From the NCBI RefSeq assembly GCF_006386545.1, contig NZ_SWAR01000024.1, forward strand, positions 1 to 64,000: DNA of 64,000 nt, in the 5' to 3' direction. Shown one piece after another: positions 1 to 8,934 of the stretch. A program made the position numbers and the translations under genes. Every line of letters starts with the position of its first letter. Within the stretch, counting starts at the first letter, position 1. The DNA is from Methylibium rhizosphaerae (GTDB lineage: Bacteria; Pseudomonadota; Gammaproteobacteria; Burkholderiales; Burkholderiaceae_C). The notes below the pieces were generated by a model. The model was not told the origin of the DNA. It searched no databases and was given only the letters and a program-made list of their open reading frames with translations.

Positions 1-119
1 GCCGCCCTGCCAGCTTGGAATCACTTCTACAACTGGCACCGTCCTCACCACGGCATCGGCTGCTTGCCTCCCATGTCCCGAATCAAGAGATCGCGAAAGA
101 ACCTCTTGACTCTTCACAC

Positions 120-977
120 CTAGTCCTGCGGCGCGCCGCCGGCCTGCCGTTCGATCCACTGCAGGGTCAGCAGGCCGCGGGCGGTGACCAGCCGGTCGCC
201 GTCGGCCAGCAGGCGCTGGAAGCTCTCCTGCAGCTCGTACTCCGAGGCCTCGCCGAGCGAGAGACGCTTGCGCACGGCGTCCAGTTCCTGGCGCCGCGCC
301 GCCACCGTCTCGGAAAGCAGCGCCGTACTGCGCACGCCGCCCTGAAGCACCGGTGGCGCCGCCTCGCCGTCCGGGGCCGCCACCACGACGGGCGCGACCG
401 GGTTCGACAGCGCCGGCGCCAGCGCCCGGGCCAGCTCGTCGGCCGGCACGAGGCACAGGCGCGCCATGACCTGCACGAGTTGGGCCTGCTGCGTGGACAG
501 GTGCTGCACCAGGGCCCCGGCCGTGGCGGCGCGGGCGTCGAGTTGCGCCAGCGCGTCGGCCGCCACCTGCCGCGGCCCATCGGCCGCCACCTGCCGCGGC
601 CCATCGGCCGCGAGCAGCTGCTTCTGGCGCGCCAGGCTCGCGCCCAGCTCGCGAGCCATCAGGAGCCGCACGCCCGTGACGCGGGCGCCGAGGTAGAGCC
701 CGGCAATGCGCGCCGGCAGCGGGGTCGCCGACGTCTCCTCCTGGAAGTCGGGGTGGGCCTGGCCGACCAGGGAGCGGCGCAGCGCGGCATCGATGAGCGT
801 GTTGAGCGCCGGCTCGTGCAGCGCCGCCCACCAGCTGTCCTGCCGGGGGGCGGCAGCCGCCAGCGGCGCTGTCGCCTCGACCAGGGCCGCGTGCGAAGGC
901 AAGCAGCCTGCGGCCAGCGCGGCGGCAAGGGCGGCCGCGCTGGCCAGCGAGCGTGAAGCGATGAATCGGTACGTCAT
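120..977 (-). CDS. Short TolC/NodT-like outer-membrane lipoprotein
   Basis: Resembles the outer-membrane channel component of RND efflux systems but has 285 residues, against about 450-500 for the family. A lipobox (LAAG then Cys24) suggests a lipoprotein, and the segment SWWAALHEPALNTLIDAALR near residue 48 matches the start of mature NodT-type proteins. The rest is helical and Ala/Leu/Gln-rich, as in the periplasmic barrel, but the usual duplicated repeat of the family is not visible. The start has GGAG 8 nt upstream. It contains a perfect 8-residue duplication (ADGPRQVA twice, about residues 124-139). No inner-membrane pump or membrane-fusion partner lies next to it. It may be a degraded or specialised channel; whether it forms a pore is unclear. 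Confidence 0.6.
   Translation of the reverse strand: MTYRFIASRSLASAAALAAALAAGCLPSHAALVEATAPLAAAAPRQDSWWAALHEPALNTLIDAALRRSLVGQAHPDFQEETSATPLPARIAGLYLGARVTGVRLLMARELGASLARQKQLLAADGPRQVAADGPRQVAADALAQLDARAATAGALVQHLSTQQAQLVQVMARLCLVPADELARALAPALSNPVAPVVVAAPDGEAAPPVLQGGVRSTALLSETVAARRQELDAVRKRLSLGEASEYELQESFQRLLADGDRLVTARGLLTLQWIERQAGGAPQD
557..604. repeat. 24-bp perfect tandem duplication
   Basis: Two identical adjacent 24-bp copies (557-580 and 581-604), in frame inside the TolC-like gene, add one extra 8-residue block. Such repeats arise by slipped replication. Confidence 0.95.
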
Positions 978-1074
978 GTGCAGGTCTCCGGCCGCCAGGC
1001 CCGCACGATGAGCGCCTGTGGTTGCGGCCGCGCTGCCGGCATGTCAAGGCGTGTAAAGCGCGCGCGCCATCGGG

Positions 1075-2094
1075 TCACTTCGCGGCCGTGAGCTTCTTCT
1101 TCAGCTCCACACCCACGCCCTTGTTGACGAAGTCGTAGACGGCCACCTTCGACAGGTCGACCTCGCCGGGCTTGTAGAGGCCGGCCTTGACCATCTTGTC
1201 GTGGAAGTCCTTCACCCGCTGGGGCTTCATCGCACCCACGCCCAGCGTGGCGGCGTCGCCCGAGTCGACGATGCCCAGGTCCTTCATCAGCTGGATGGAC
1301 TTGGCGATCAGCTCGTCGGTCATCTCGGGGTTGTCGCGCTTGATCAGCGCATCGGCCGCCTTGCGGTCGCCGTACAGGTAGTTGACCCAGCCGAGGATCG
1401 ACGCCTCGACGAACTTCTTCACCAGCTCGGGCTTCTTCTGCACCGTGTCCAGCCGCGCCTCGATGGTGGTGGAGTAGGTGGAGTAGCCGTGGTCGGCCAG
1501 CAGGAAGACGAGCGGCTTGAAGCCGCCCTGCTTTTCGATGCTGATCGGCTCCTCGACCGCATAGCCCTGCTGGATGCTCTTCTTGTCGGCCAGGAACGGG
1601 CCCAGGTTGTAGTTGTAGGGCTTGAGCTGCTTGTCGTTGAAGCCGTAGTCGGCCTTGAGCCAGGCCCACCACGAGAACTGCGCGTCCTTGGCAATGAAGG
1701 CGGTGGGCGCACCCTTGAGATCGCTGAACTTGCGATAGCCCTGGTTGGGGTGGGCGAACAGGGCCTGCGGGTCCTTCTGGAACATCGAGGCCACCGTCAC
1801 CACCGGCACGCCGTTCTTCACGTTGTCGAAGCTGTGCAGCAGGTTGCCGGTCATGAGGAAGTCGATCTTGCCGGCGGGCAGCAGCGGGCGGTTGTTGACC
1901 TGCGGGCCGCCCTGGCGGATCTCGACCTCCAGACCGTACTTCCTGTAGGTGCCGTCGGCCAGCGCCTGGTAGAAGCCGCCGTGCGCGGCCTGAGCCTTCC
2001 AGTTGGTGGCGAACACGATCTTTTCCTGGGCGGCGGCGCCGAGCGCGGCCAGCGACAGCAGGGCCAGGGGAACGAGCTTCAGGGGTGCACGCAT
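1075..2094 (-). CDS. NMT1/THI5-type ABC transporter substrate-binding protein
   Basis: Periplasmic binding protein of the NMT1/THI5 (ThiY/SsuA-like) family, 339 residues. A Sec signal peptide (LKLVPLALLSLAALGAAAQ) precedes the mature start EKIVFATNWKAQAAHGGFYQ, a typical first strand of this fold. The ATG at 2094 is chosen because GAGGA lies 6 nt upstream and the signal peptide follows directly; upstream in-frame codons do not look coding. Members of this family bind pyrimidine precursors, sulfonates, nitrate or related small molecules. No permease or ATPase is adjacent. The nearest compatible pair is at 11237-12797, which in turn has no binding protein beside it. The substrate cannot be read from the sequence. 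Confidence 0.85.
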   Translation of the reverse strand: MRAPLKLVPLALLSLAALGAAAQEKIVFATNWKAQAAHGGFYQALADGTYRKYGLEVEIRQGGPQVNNRPLLPAGKIDFLMTGNLLHSFDNVKNGVPVVTVASMFQKDPQALFAHPNQGYRKFSDLKGAPTAFIAKDAQFSWWAWLKADYGFNDKQLKPYNYNLGPFLADKKSIQQGYAVEEPISIEKQGGFKPLVFLLADHGYSTYSTTIEARLDTVQKKPELVKKFVEASILGWVNYLYGDRKAADALIKRDNPEMTDELIAKSIQLMKDLGIVDSGDAATLGVGAMKPQRVKDFHDKMVKAGLYKPGEVDLSKVAVYDFVNKGVGVELKKKLTAAK

Positions 2095-2188
2095 GGGGAG
2101 TCCTCGGGTGGAGCGGCGGGCGGGGCCGGCGATGCGCCCGGATGATAGGCAACCCGCCGCGCTGCCGCCATCGCGTCCGGCGGTGCGG

Positions 2189-4270
2189 TCAGGCCGATGG
2201 CACCGCCGCACCCTGCAGCGCCCGCTCGATCGCCTGCTGCAGCTCGAGCGCCCCGAGCGGCTTGGCGAGCACCTGGCTCACGCCGGCGGCGGCCGCGCGG
2301 CGCAGCAGGTCGGGGCCGCCATAGCCGCTGGTCAGCAGCACCGGCAGGTCGCCGCGCAGGCGCCGGGCCTGCTGCGCGAGCGCGGTGCCCGCAAGCCCCG
2401 GCATCACCTCGTCGGTGAGCAGCAGGTCGAAGCGCCCGGGGTCGGCCTGCAGCTCGGCCAGTGCGAGCCGCGCATCGGAAAAGCCCACCGGCTCGTAACC
2501 CATGCCGGCGATCCATTCCTCGGCGAGCGCCACCAGCGCCGGTTCGTCGTCGACCACCAGGACGCGCTGGCCCCGGCCGGGCGGCAAGGGCTTCGCTCCG
2601 GCGACCGCCACGCCCGGCGGCGGCGCCTCGACCGTCACGCCCGTCACCCGCGGCAGCAGCAGGCAGAAGGTGCTGCCTTCGTCCGGCCGGCTGCGCACGT
2701 CGACCGCGCCGCCGAACTCGGCCACCACGCCGTGCACCACGGCCAACCCCAGCCCGGTGCCGGCCTGGCCGCGCGTGGTGAAGAAGGGCTCGAACAGCCG
2801 CTCCATGATCTCGGGCGCGATGCCGCGGCCGGTGTCCGCCACCTCGATGGCCACGCACTCGCCGGCGTCCAGCCGGCCGTGCGAGGTCCAGTGCTCGGCG
2901 TCGAATCGCAGGGGCCGCACCGACACCCGCAGCACGCCGCCGTCGGGCATGGCCTGCATGGCGTTGGTGCACAGGTTGGCCACCGCCTCGAACAGGCCGG
3001 TGGCATCGCCGCGCACGAGCAGCGGCGGCTGCTCCGCCATGTCGCGCTCGATCTGCAGCCGCTCGCCGGCCGAGGCGGCCAGCAGGCCCAGCACCTGCTC
3101 GACCACCGGCTGCACCGCGAACACCGTGGCCGGCCGCAGGCCGCCGCGGCTGAAGGTGAGGATGCGATCGACCACCGCCTTGCCGCGCTCGGCCGCCTCG
3201 AGCACCCGGTCGAGGTGGCGCGCCTGCTGGCTGCCTTCGGCCGCGGCCTGCCGCGCCATGTCGCCGAAGCCGGCCACCGCGGCCAGGATGTTGTTGAAGT
3301 CGTGCGCCACGCCGCCGGCCAGGGTGCCCAGCGCGTCGAGCTTCTGGCTGCGGGCGAGCTTGTGCTCCAGGCGCCGGGCATGTTCGCCGCGCTCCTTCAG
3401 CTGCTGCTGCACGAGCCGGCGCGAGCGTTCGGCGCGCAGCATGCGCCACAGCAGCGCGGCCACGATGAGCAGCACGCCGCTCGAGGTCGCCCCGGCGATG
3501 CGGGCCAGCTCGCGCCAGCGCGCCAGCACCGCATCCACGTCGCGGGTCATCACCAGCTCGAACGACAGCGCCTCGATGCGACGGCGCGCCGCCAGGCGCT
3601 CGCGGCCGTCGGCGGGTGCCGCCTCGCCGGCCAGGCGCAGGCCGTCGCGCCGGTAGATGGCCAGCCGGGTGTCGGGTGCCGGCTCGGCGGCCGGAAATGC
3701 GCCCAGCAGCCCGCCGGCCGGCAGCTGCGCCACCACCCAGCCGCCGAAGGCGCCGTCCGGCCCGACGAATCGCAGCGCCACCGCCACCGAAGTTTCGTGG
3801 CTGGCCAGGTCGGCGAAGGGTTCGCTGACCCGGGCCGCGTCGGCCTCGTCGTCGCCGGCGGCCGGATGGAAGGCCTCGATCGCCGGCACCGCGGCGGGGG
3901 TGGACGCAGCCAGCAGGCGGCCGGAGCGGTCGACCACCCACAGCGTGCGCAGCAGCGGGATCAGCGTCGCGCGGCGGTGCAGCTGGGCCGCCGCCTCCTC
4001 GCTGGCCGGCTGCGGCTGCAGCCGCGCCTCGCGCAGGTCGTCACGGGTCGCCTGCAGCGCCAGCAGCACGCCCTGCAGGCCGCGCTCGAGCTCGTCGGCC
4101 GATGCGCTGGCCAGGGTCTGCAGGCCGCGCGTCTCGATGGCCAGCGTGTCGCGCCGCAGGTGCCACAGCGTCACCACGACCGCCAGCGTCATGAGGGCGG
4201 CCAGCGCCAGCACCACCAGCACGGCCGGGTGCAGCCGCTGGGCGGGGGGAGGGGTGTGGGCGGCGGCCAT
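2189..4270 (-). CDS. Hybrid sensor histidine kinase with C-terminal receiver
   Basis: A 693-residue NtrB-type membrane kinase. TM1 is at about 13-37, followed by a periplasmic sensing region to about 255, then TM2 (GVLLIVAALLWRML). A short coiled coil leads to the H-box GGVAHDFNNILA, then the HATPase with VANLCTNAMQAM (N box) and GTGLGLAVVHGVV (G2 box). The C-terminal 115 residues are a receiver domain (VLVVDDEP, LLLTDEVMPG, LAKPLG). It is divergent from an OmpR-type regulator whose start is 81 bp away, so the two probably form one phosphorelay. ATG 4270 is preferred over earlier in-frame starts because it directly precedes a conventional N-terminus and TM1. The signal is unknown. Confidence 0.88.
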   Translation of the reverse strand: MAAAHTPPPAQRLHPAVLVVLALAALMTLAVVVTLWHLRRDTLAIETRGLQTLASASADELERGLQGVLLALQATRDDLREARLQPQPASEEAAAQLHRRATLIPLLRTLWVVDRSGRLLAASTPAAVPAIEAFHPAAGDDEADAARVSEPFADLASHETSVAVALRFVGPDGAFGGWVVAQLPAGGLLGAFPAAEPAPDTRLAIYRRDGLRLAGEAAPADGRERLAARRRIEALSFELVMTRDVDAVLARWRELARIAGATSSGVLLIVAALLWRMLRAERSRRLVQQQLKERGEHARRLEHKLARSQKLDALGTLAGGVAHDFNNILAAVAGFGDMARQAAAEGSQQARHLDRVLEAAERGKAVVDRILTFSRGGLRPATVFAVQPVVEQVLGLLAASAGERLQIERDMAEQPPLLVRGDATGLFEAVANLCTNAMQAMPDGGVLRVSVRPLRFDAEHWTSHGRLDAGECVAIEVADTGRGIAPEIMERLFEPFFTTRGQAGTGLGLAVVHGVVAEFGGAVDVRSRPDEGSTFCLLLPRVTGVTVEAPPPGVAVAGAKPLPPGRGQRVLVVDDEPALVALAEEWIAGMGYEPVGFSDARLALAELQADPGRFDLLLTDEVMPGLAGTALAQQARRLRGDLPVLLTSGYGGPDLLRRAAAAGVSQVLAKPLGALELQQAIERALQGAAVPSA

Positions 4271-4351
4271 GCGCCGATCGTGCCATGCCGCGCAGCGGCG
4301 CCCAGCCGCTACGATGCGGCTTCGCTTCCCTGCTGCCACTGCCGTCTGGAC

Positions 4352-5086
4352 ATGAACGCACCGCTGCCCGCGCACATCCTGGTCGTCGACGACGACCCGG
4401 CGATCCGCGAACTGCTGACCGACTACCTGGGTGCCAACGACCTGCGGGTGAGCGCGGTGGCCAGCGGCCGCGAGATGCTGGAGCGGCTGGACCGCGAGGC
4501 GATCGACCTCGTGGTGCTGGACCTGCGACTGCCCGGCGAGGACGGCATCGCGCTCACCCGCCAGCTGCGCGAGCGCGGCACGCTGCCGGTGGTGCTGCTG
4601 ACCGGCCGCAACGAAGAGGCCGACCGGGTGATGGGCCTGGAGCTGGGCGCCGACGACTACGTCACCAAGCCGTTCTCGAACCGTGAACTGCTGGCGCGGC
4701 TGCGCGCGGTGCTGCGCCGCTACCAGGTGCAGGCGCTGCTGCCCGAGCGCGACGGCAGCCGGCGCGCCTACCGCTTCAACGGCTGGGAGCTGAACCTGCG
4801 CACGCGCAGGCTGCTGTCGCCCCAGGGCGGCGAGCCGATCGAGCTGTCCAACGGCGAATTCAACCTGCTGGCCGCCTTCTGCGGCGCGCCTCGCCGCGTG
4901 CTGTCGCGCGACCAGCTGCTGTCGATGTCACGCCTGCACGAGGCCGAGGTCTACGACCGCACGATCGACGTGCAGATCCTGCGGCTGCGCCGCAAGATCG
5001 AAGTCGATGCCTCCCGGCCCCGGCTCATCCTCACCGAGCGGGGCGCGGGCTACCTGTTCGACGCCGAGGTGCAGACGCTGTACTGA
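4352..5086 (+). CDS. OmpR-family response regulator
   Basis: A 244-residue two-domain regulator. The receiver domain (about 8-125) has the acidic pair in VVDDDP, the phospho-acceptor in VLDLRLPGEDG, a switch Thr in LLTGR and Lys in VTKPF. The C-terminal winged helix shows LSNGEFNLLAAF, DRTIDVQILRLRRKIE and the ERGAGYLF wing, all standard for OmpR/PhoB proteins. The upstream reading frame stays open for more than 2 kb by chance; ATG 4352 is the first start giving a normal receiver N-terminus. It is divergent from the hybrid kinase at 2189-4270, its likely partner. Targets are unknown. Confidence 0.9.
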   Translation: MNAPLPAHILVVDDDPAIRELLTDYLGANDLRVSAVASGREMLERLDREAIDLVVLDLRLPGEDGIALTRQLRERGTLPVVLLTGRNEEADRVMGLELGADDYVTKPFSNRELLARLRAVLRRYQVQALLPERDGSRRAYRFNGWELNLRTRRLLSPQGGEPIELSNGEFNLLAAFCGAPRRVLSRDQLLSMSRLHEAEVYDRTIDVQILRLRRKIEVDASRPRLILTERGAGYLFDAEVQTLY

Positions 5087-5120
5087 ACGGCCGGCGGTGG
5101 CGCCTGAGTTGCCGAATACC

Positions 5121-5320
5121 TTCACCGCGGAGGCGCGGAGGCGCGGAGGATGAATCGGGATCGCGCCCGTGGCGCACAGCCATTCTCCGTTCGGGCTGAG
5201 GTATCGAAGCCCTGCGCAGACCGCCGCGGCCCTTCGATACCTCAGGGCGAACGGGGGTGTTGTTCGCGAGACCTCCATTCCCTCCGCGAATCTCCGCGCC
5301 CTCCGCGCCTCCGCGGTGAA
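5121..5320. repeat. Composite nested inverted-repeat element
   Basis: A 200-bp non-coding element between two convergent genes. Outer arms 5121-5140 and 5301-5320 are perfect 20-bp inverted repeats. The left arm continues as three 8-bp repeats (CGCGGAGG, 5126-5149). Inside lies a second, nearly perfect inverted repeat (5187-5212 against 5228-5255) built on GAGGTATCGAAG and CTTCGATACCTC. Both arm types resemble short GC-rich dispersed repeats common in proteobacteria; this family link is from memory, not a search. The element can fold as a long hairpin and may end transcription from both sides. Confidence 0.85.
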
Positions 5321-5345
5321 TGAATTGGGACCTTGGCGGCCCGCA

Positions 5346-6536
5346 CTAGCCCTTGGCCCACACCACCCGGTCGCGCCCTTCGTGCTTGGCCTGGTAGAGC
5401 GCGGCGTCGGCTCGCTTGATGGTGGCCTGGATGTCTTCGCCGCGATGGTGCTCGGTGACGCCGATCGACACGGTGACCCGCACGTCGCCGGGCAGCCCCT
5501 CGATCGGCGCGCTGCCGATCGCCTGGCGCAGCCGCTGCAGCGGCGCCTGCGCCCGCTCGGGCGTGGTTTCGGGCAGCACGATGAGAAATTCCTCGCCGCC
5601 GTAGCGCCCCACGTATTCGGATTCACGCAGGGTGCCCTGCAGGCAGCGGCTCAGCATGCGCAGCACCTCGTCGCCGGCGGCATGGCCGTACTGGTCGTTG
5701 AATCGCTTGAAGTGGTCGGCGTCCAGCATGGCCACGCACAGGCTCGAGCCGTTGCGCTGCGCGCGCTTGGTTTCCTTGGCGGCCATCTGGTGGATGATGC
5801 GGCGGTTGTACAGGCCGGTGAGCTCGTCGTAGGTGGCGATGCGCTCGATCTTCTCGAGCGCCTGCTGCAGCTTGCCGTTGGTGGTGCGAAGGCGGGCCCG
5901 CACGCTGTTGACGTAGCCGCCGATCAGCGACATCAGCACCAGCAGCAGGGCGAGGTGCACGGTGAGAAGCCAGCCGCTGGGCGCCCCCTGGCGCGGCATG
6001 CCTTGCATGCCCGTGCCGCTGGCCGCCATGGCCGCCGCGAAGCTGGCCACGAAATAGACGCTGATCGCCAGTTGCTGGCGGATCGACAGTCGGAACGCGC
6101 CGAACAGCAGCGCGACCATGTAGAACGGCAGCTGCAGCGACCGGAAGTCGCTCGCGGCATAGGCGAGGTAGGCCAGCGCGAGGCCGGAGGTCATCATCTG
6201 CGCGCCGGTGAGGCTCGGGTCGGCGAAGCGGCGGTTGAAGCCGGTGGCGATGCAGACGGTGAAGACCAGCACACCCAGCGCGGCCAGCAGCGCGAACCCA
6301 TGGGCCACGGCGAAGTCGACCCGGCCCGCGGCCGCATACAGGTACACGATGGCCACGACAAGCAGCGACGCGAACGCGCCCAGCAGGTGGCGGAACAGCC
6401 TCAGGCCCTGCCCGCCGTCGCGGGTGGGCGTCGGCAGGCGCTCGACCGAGGTCGCCTGGCTGGAACTCCAGGGGCCCGGGTGGCTGTCGTGCGGTGGCGT
6501 GCGGCGGCGGGTCGACAACCAGCGGGTCAGGTCCAT
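5346..6536 (-). CDS. Membrane-bound diguanylate cyclase (GGDEF)
   Basis: A 396-residue enzyme predicted to make cyclic di-GMP from two GTP. About six hydrophobic segments (residues 48-215) form a membrane sensor region, then a short coiled coil (KLQQALEKIERI) leads into the GGDEF domain (YDELTGLYNRR to the end). The active-site motif is GGEEF at about 313-317, so catalysis is expected. The allosteric inhibition site five residues upstream reads RESE instead of RxxD, so product feedback may be weak. The ATG at 6536 is chosen as the start of the conventional N-terminal tail; no strong ribosome-binding site is seen and the upstream open frame looks non-coding. No phosphodiesterase is adjacent. 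Confidence 0.88.
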   Translation of the reverse strand: MDLTRWLSTRRRTPPHDSHPGPWSSSQATSVERLPTPTRDGGQGLRLFRHLLGAFASLLVVAIVYLYAAAGRVDFAVAHGFALLAALGVLVFTVCIATGFNRRFADPSLTGAQMMTSGLALAYLAYAASDFRSLQLPFYMVALLFGAFRLSIRQQLAISVYFVASFAAAMAASGTGMQGMPRQGAPSGWLLTVHLALLLVLMSLIGGYVNSVRARLRTTNGKLQQALEKIERIATYDELTGLYNRRIIHQMAAKETKRAQRNGSSLCVAMLDADHFKRFNDQYGHAAGDEVLRMLSRCLQGTLRESEYVGRYGGEEFLIVLPETTPERAQAPLQRLRQAIGSAPIEGLPGDVRVTVSIGVTEHHRGEDIQATIKRADAALYQAKHEGRDRVVWAKG

Positions 6537-6696
6537 CGTGAAGCTTGCACAGGTGATGCAAAAAGCCGCAGCCGCACCGAAGTCAACCCGGTACGGCTGA
6601 CGCCCGCTCCCTGCGACCCAGTATCGCGCCGGGGCATAACCTCGGCACCATCGTGTATTCCCCGAGGCGGCGCAGACGCGCGGCGCCAGGTTGGTG

Positions 6697-8451
6697 TCAT
6701 TGCGCGAGCGCCCCGTCCGGCACGACCGAACGCACTGCGGCAGCGCGCGGCCGCAGTACGCCGCGCTGCACGCACAGCACCCGGTCGTGCAGCGGGGCCA
6801 GCTCGTCGCGGTGGCCGATGGACAGCACCGCCGCGGCCGGCAGGCCGTCCCGCAGCTGCCGCAGCAGCTCCTGCTGGGCCTTTGCATCGAGCGCCGAGGT
6901 GGCCTCGTCGAGCACGATCCAGTCCGGCTGCTGCAGGTGCAGGCGCGCGAACTGCAGCCGCTGCTGCTCGCCGGGCGAGAGCCGGCGGGCCCAGGCGGCG
7001 CCCTCGTCGTCGAGCGAGCCGGCGAGCCCGCCCAGACCCACCCGTTCGAGCGCCTGCCGCATGGCTGCGCGGCTGAAGCGCCCGGGCTGGTGCGGGCAGG
7101 CCAGCAGCGCGGCCAGGCTCGCCTGCGCGAGATAGGGCCGCTGCGGCACGAACATCACCGCCGCATCGGGCAGCTGGAGCTGGCCGCCGCCGGCCGGCCA
7201 CAACCCGGCCAGCGTGCGCAGCAGCGAACTCTTGCCGCTGCCCGAGGCACCGGTCACCAGCAGCCATTCGCCGGGGTGCAACGACAGCTCGGGCACCTCG
7301 AGCAGCGTCGCATCGTCCCCCGGCCGTGCCACCGCCAGGCCACGTGCAAGCAGCGCAGGCCGCAGCGATTCCTGCGCCGTGCCGGCAGGGGGCGCGGCAT
7401 GCTCGACCGCCGCACGAAAGCCGGCCAGTCGCAGCACGGTGGCGCGCCAGTCGGCCACGCTTGCATAGGCGCCGATGAACCAGCTGAGCGAGCCCTGGAC
7501 CTGGCCGAAGGCTTGCGCGGTCTGCATGAGCCCGCCCAGCTGCAGCTCGTTGGCAAAGAAACGCGGCGCGGCCGCCAGCAGCGGGAACACGCTGGCCAGC
7601 TGGTCGTAGCCGGCGCTGAACCAGGTGAGCCGCTTGGTGTAGCGGATGAGGTCGCTCCAGTTGGCGGCGATGGCCGCAAAGCGGTGCCGCAGGCGCTGGC
7701 CCTCGGCTGCTTCACCGCGGGCGAGCGCGATGGCCTCGGCATGGTCGCGTACCTGCACCAGCGCATAGCGGAAGTCGGCCTCGACCTGCTGCTGGCGCAC
7801 GTTGGTGGGCACCAGCGGTGCACCCAGGCGCTGCACGAGCAGCGTGCCCGCGGCCGAATAGGCAAGAGCCACCCACACCATGTAGCCGGGCACCGCCCAG
7901 CCAAGTCCCGGGAGCGTGAGGCTTCCCGACAGGTTCCACAGGATGGCCACGAAGGACACCAGCGTGACGCTCGCATTGAGCAGGCCGAGGGCCAGCTCGA
8001 GGGAGCTGCTGGTGAAGCTGCGCACGTCGTCGGCGATGCGCTGGTCTGGGTTGTCGGGCGAAGCGCTGGCGCCGGCCAGGCGGTAGGGCGTGCCTGGCGC
8101 GAGCCACGCACCCAGCAGCTGGTCGGTGAGGCTGGTGCGCCAGCGCATCACGAGCCGCTGCTGCATCACCAGGCGCACCACCGCGATCGCGATGTAGGCG
8201 GCAGCCAGCAGGCCGAACACGCCCACCTGGCGCCAGAACTCGTCGAGCTTGCGGGCCTGCAGCGCGTCGTAGAAGGCGTTGTTCCACGCGCTCAGGCGCA
8301 CGTTGATCCACACGGCGGCCAGGCACAGCGCCACGATGGCGGCCAGCTGCAGCCAGGCCCGGCGATCGCCGCGCCAGAAGGCGGCCATGCGCCAGGCTTC
8401 GCGCAGCGGCCCCGCCCCGCCGGCAGGGCCGCGAGGCTCAGGCGGCGTCAT
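6697..8451 (-). CDS. YddA-type ABC transporter, fused membrane and ATPase domains
   Basis: A 584-residue half-transporter of the ABC_membrane_2 (YddA/SbmA-related) type. The N-terminal half carries about five or six membrane helices and the segment AWNNAFYDALQARKLDEFWR, which is characteristic of the family. The C-terminal ATPase has Walker A (GASGSGKSS), signature LSPGEQQRLQFARL, Walker B IVLDEATSAL and an H-loop LSIGHRDE. It probably works as a homodimer; family members move peptides or vitamin-like compounds, but direction and substrate cannot be told. Its ATG overlaps the end of the upstream small secreted-protein gene by 14 bp, so the two are probably co-translated. Confidence 0.87.
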   Translation of the reverse strand: MTPPEPRGPAGGAGPLREAWRMAAFWRGDRRAWLQLAAIVALCLAAVWINVRLSAWNNAFYDALQARKLDEFWRQVGVFGLLAAAYIAIAVVRLVMQQRLVMRWRTSLTDQLLGAWLAPGTPYRLAGASASPDNPDQRIADDVRSFTSSSLELALGLLNASVTLVSFVAILWNLSGSLTLPGLGWAVPGYMVWVALAYSAAGTLLVQRLGAPLVPTNVRQQQVEADFRYALVQVRDHAEAIALARGEAAEGQRLRHRFAAIAANWSDLIRYTKRLTWFSAGYDQLASVFPLLAAAPRFFANELQLGGLMQTAQAFGQVQGSLSWFIGAYASVADWRATVLRLAGFRAAVEHAAPPAGTAQESLRPALLARGLAVARPGDDATLLEVPELSLHPGEWLLVTGASGSGKSSLLRTLAGLWPAGGGQLQLPDAAVMFVPQRPYLAQASLAALLACPHQPGRFSRAAMRQALERVGLGGLAGSLDDEGAAWARRLSPGEQQRLQFARLHLQQPDWIVLDEATSALDAKAQQELLRQLRDGLPAAAVLSIGHRDELAPLHDRVLCVQRGVLRPRAAAVRSVVPDGALAQ

Positions 8452-8851
8452 GCGGGAAGTGCACGAAGAGGTCCACCGGCTTGCCATGTGCCACCTCCAC
8501 ATGCTGCACCCGCGTCATGTCGCCGAAGCGGGCCTGCACACGGTAGCGGCCGGGCGGCAGCTGCACGTCGGTCAGCGGGCCGGCGTCCTTGAGGGCGAGC
8601 ACCCGCTTGCCGCGGGCATTGGCGATGTCGAGCTTCACGCCGCTCGCATAGGCGTTGTGGCGGCCCTCGGAGAAGGTCATGCGCAGGTCGTAGCGGCCGG
8701 CTTCGTGGCGCATCTCGCGCGCCTGCTCGCGGCCCACGCCGCCGTTGATGTAGTGCGGTGTCGCCGCCGGTGCGGCCGATGCGGCGGCCCCCAGCAGCAG
8801 CGCGGCCGCGCCGCCGAGCATCGAACGTGTGATTCGCGAAACGGTGTCCAT
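8438..8851 (-). CDS. Small secreted protein, carboxypeptidase-regulatory-like fold
   Basis: A 137-residue exported protein of unknown function. The signal peptide ends near AAASAAPAA. The mature part (YINGGVGREQAREMRHEAG, then strands ending in KPVDLFVHFP) looks like a single beta-sandwich domain of the carboxypeptidase-regulatory type: the stretch GPLTDVQLPPGRYRVQARFG is typical of such folds. AGGAGT sits 8 nt before ATG 8851. The gene overlaps the YddA-type ABC gene by 14 bp, pointing to one operon. No catalytic residues are recognised. Confidence 0.7.
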   Translation of the reverse strand: MDTVSRITRSMLGGAAALLLGAAASAAPAATPHYINGGVGREQAREMRHEAGRYDLRMTFSEGRHNAYASGVKLDIANARGKRVLALKDAGPLTDVQLPPGRYRVQARFGDMTRVQHVEVAHGKPVDLFVHFPHDAA

Positions 8852-8934
8852 GGTGATCACTCCTGTGCCAGTTGCGGAAAAGGGGCGGCCCCTGCGGGCG
8901 CCCCGGGAGCTTCGAACGGCGGGCGAGCCCTGCG

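Noticed and set aside
2003-4351. Long plus-strand open frame joined to the OmpR-type regulator
   Set aside because: It is the shadow of the hybrid kinase on the other strand; high GC keeps antisense frames open. The regulator's own ATG is at 4352.
6691-8592. Plus-strand 633-codon open frame
   Set aside because: Antisense shadow of the YddA-type ABC gene; low-complexity Gln/Arg/His composition, no domain.
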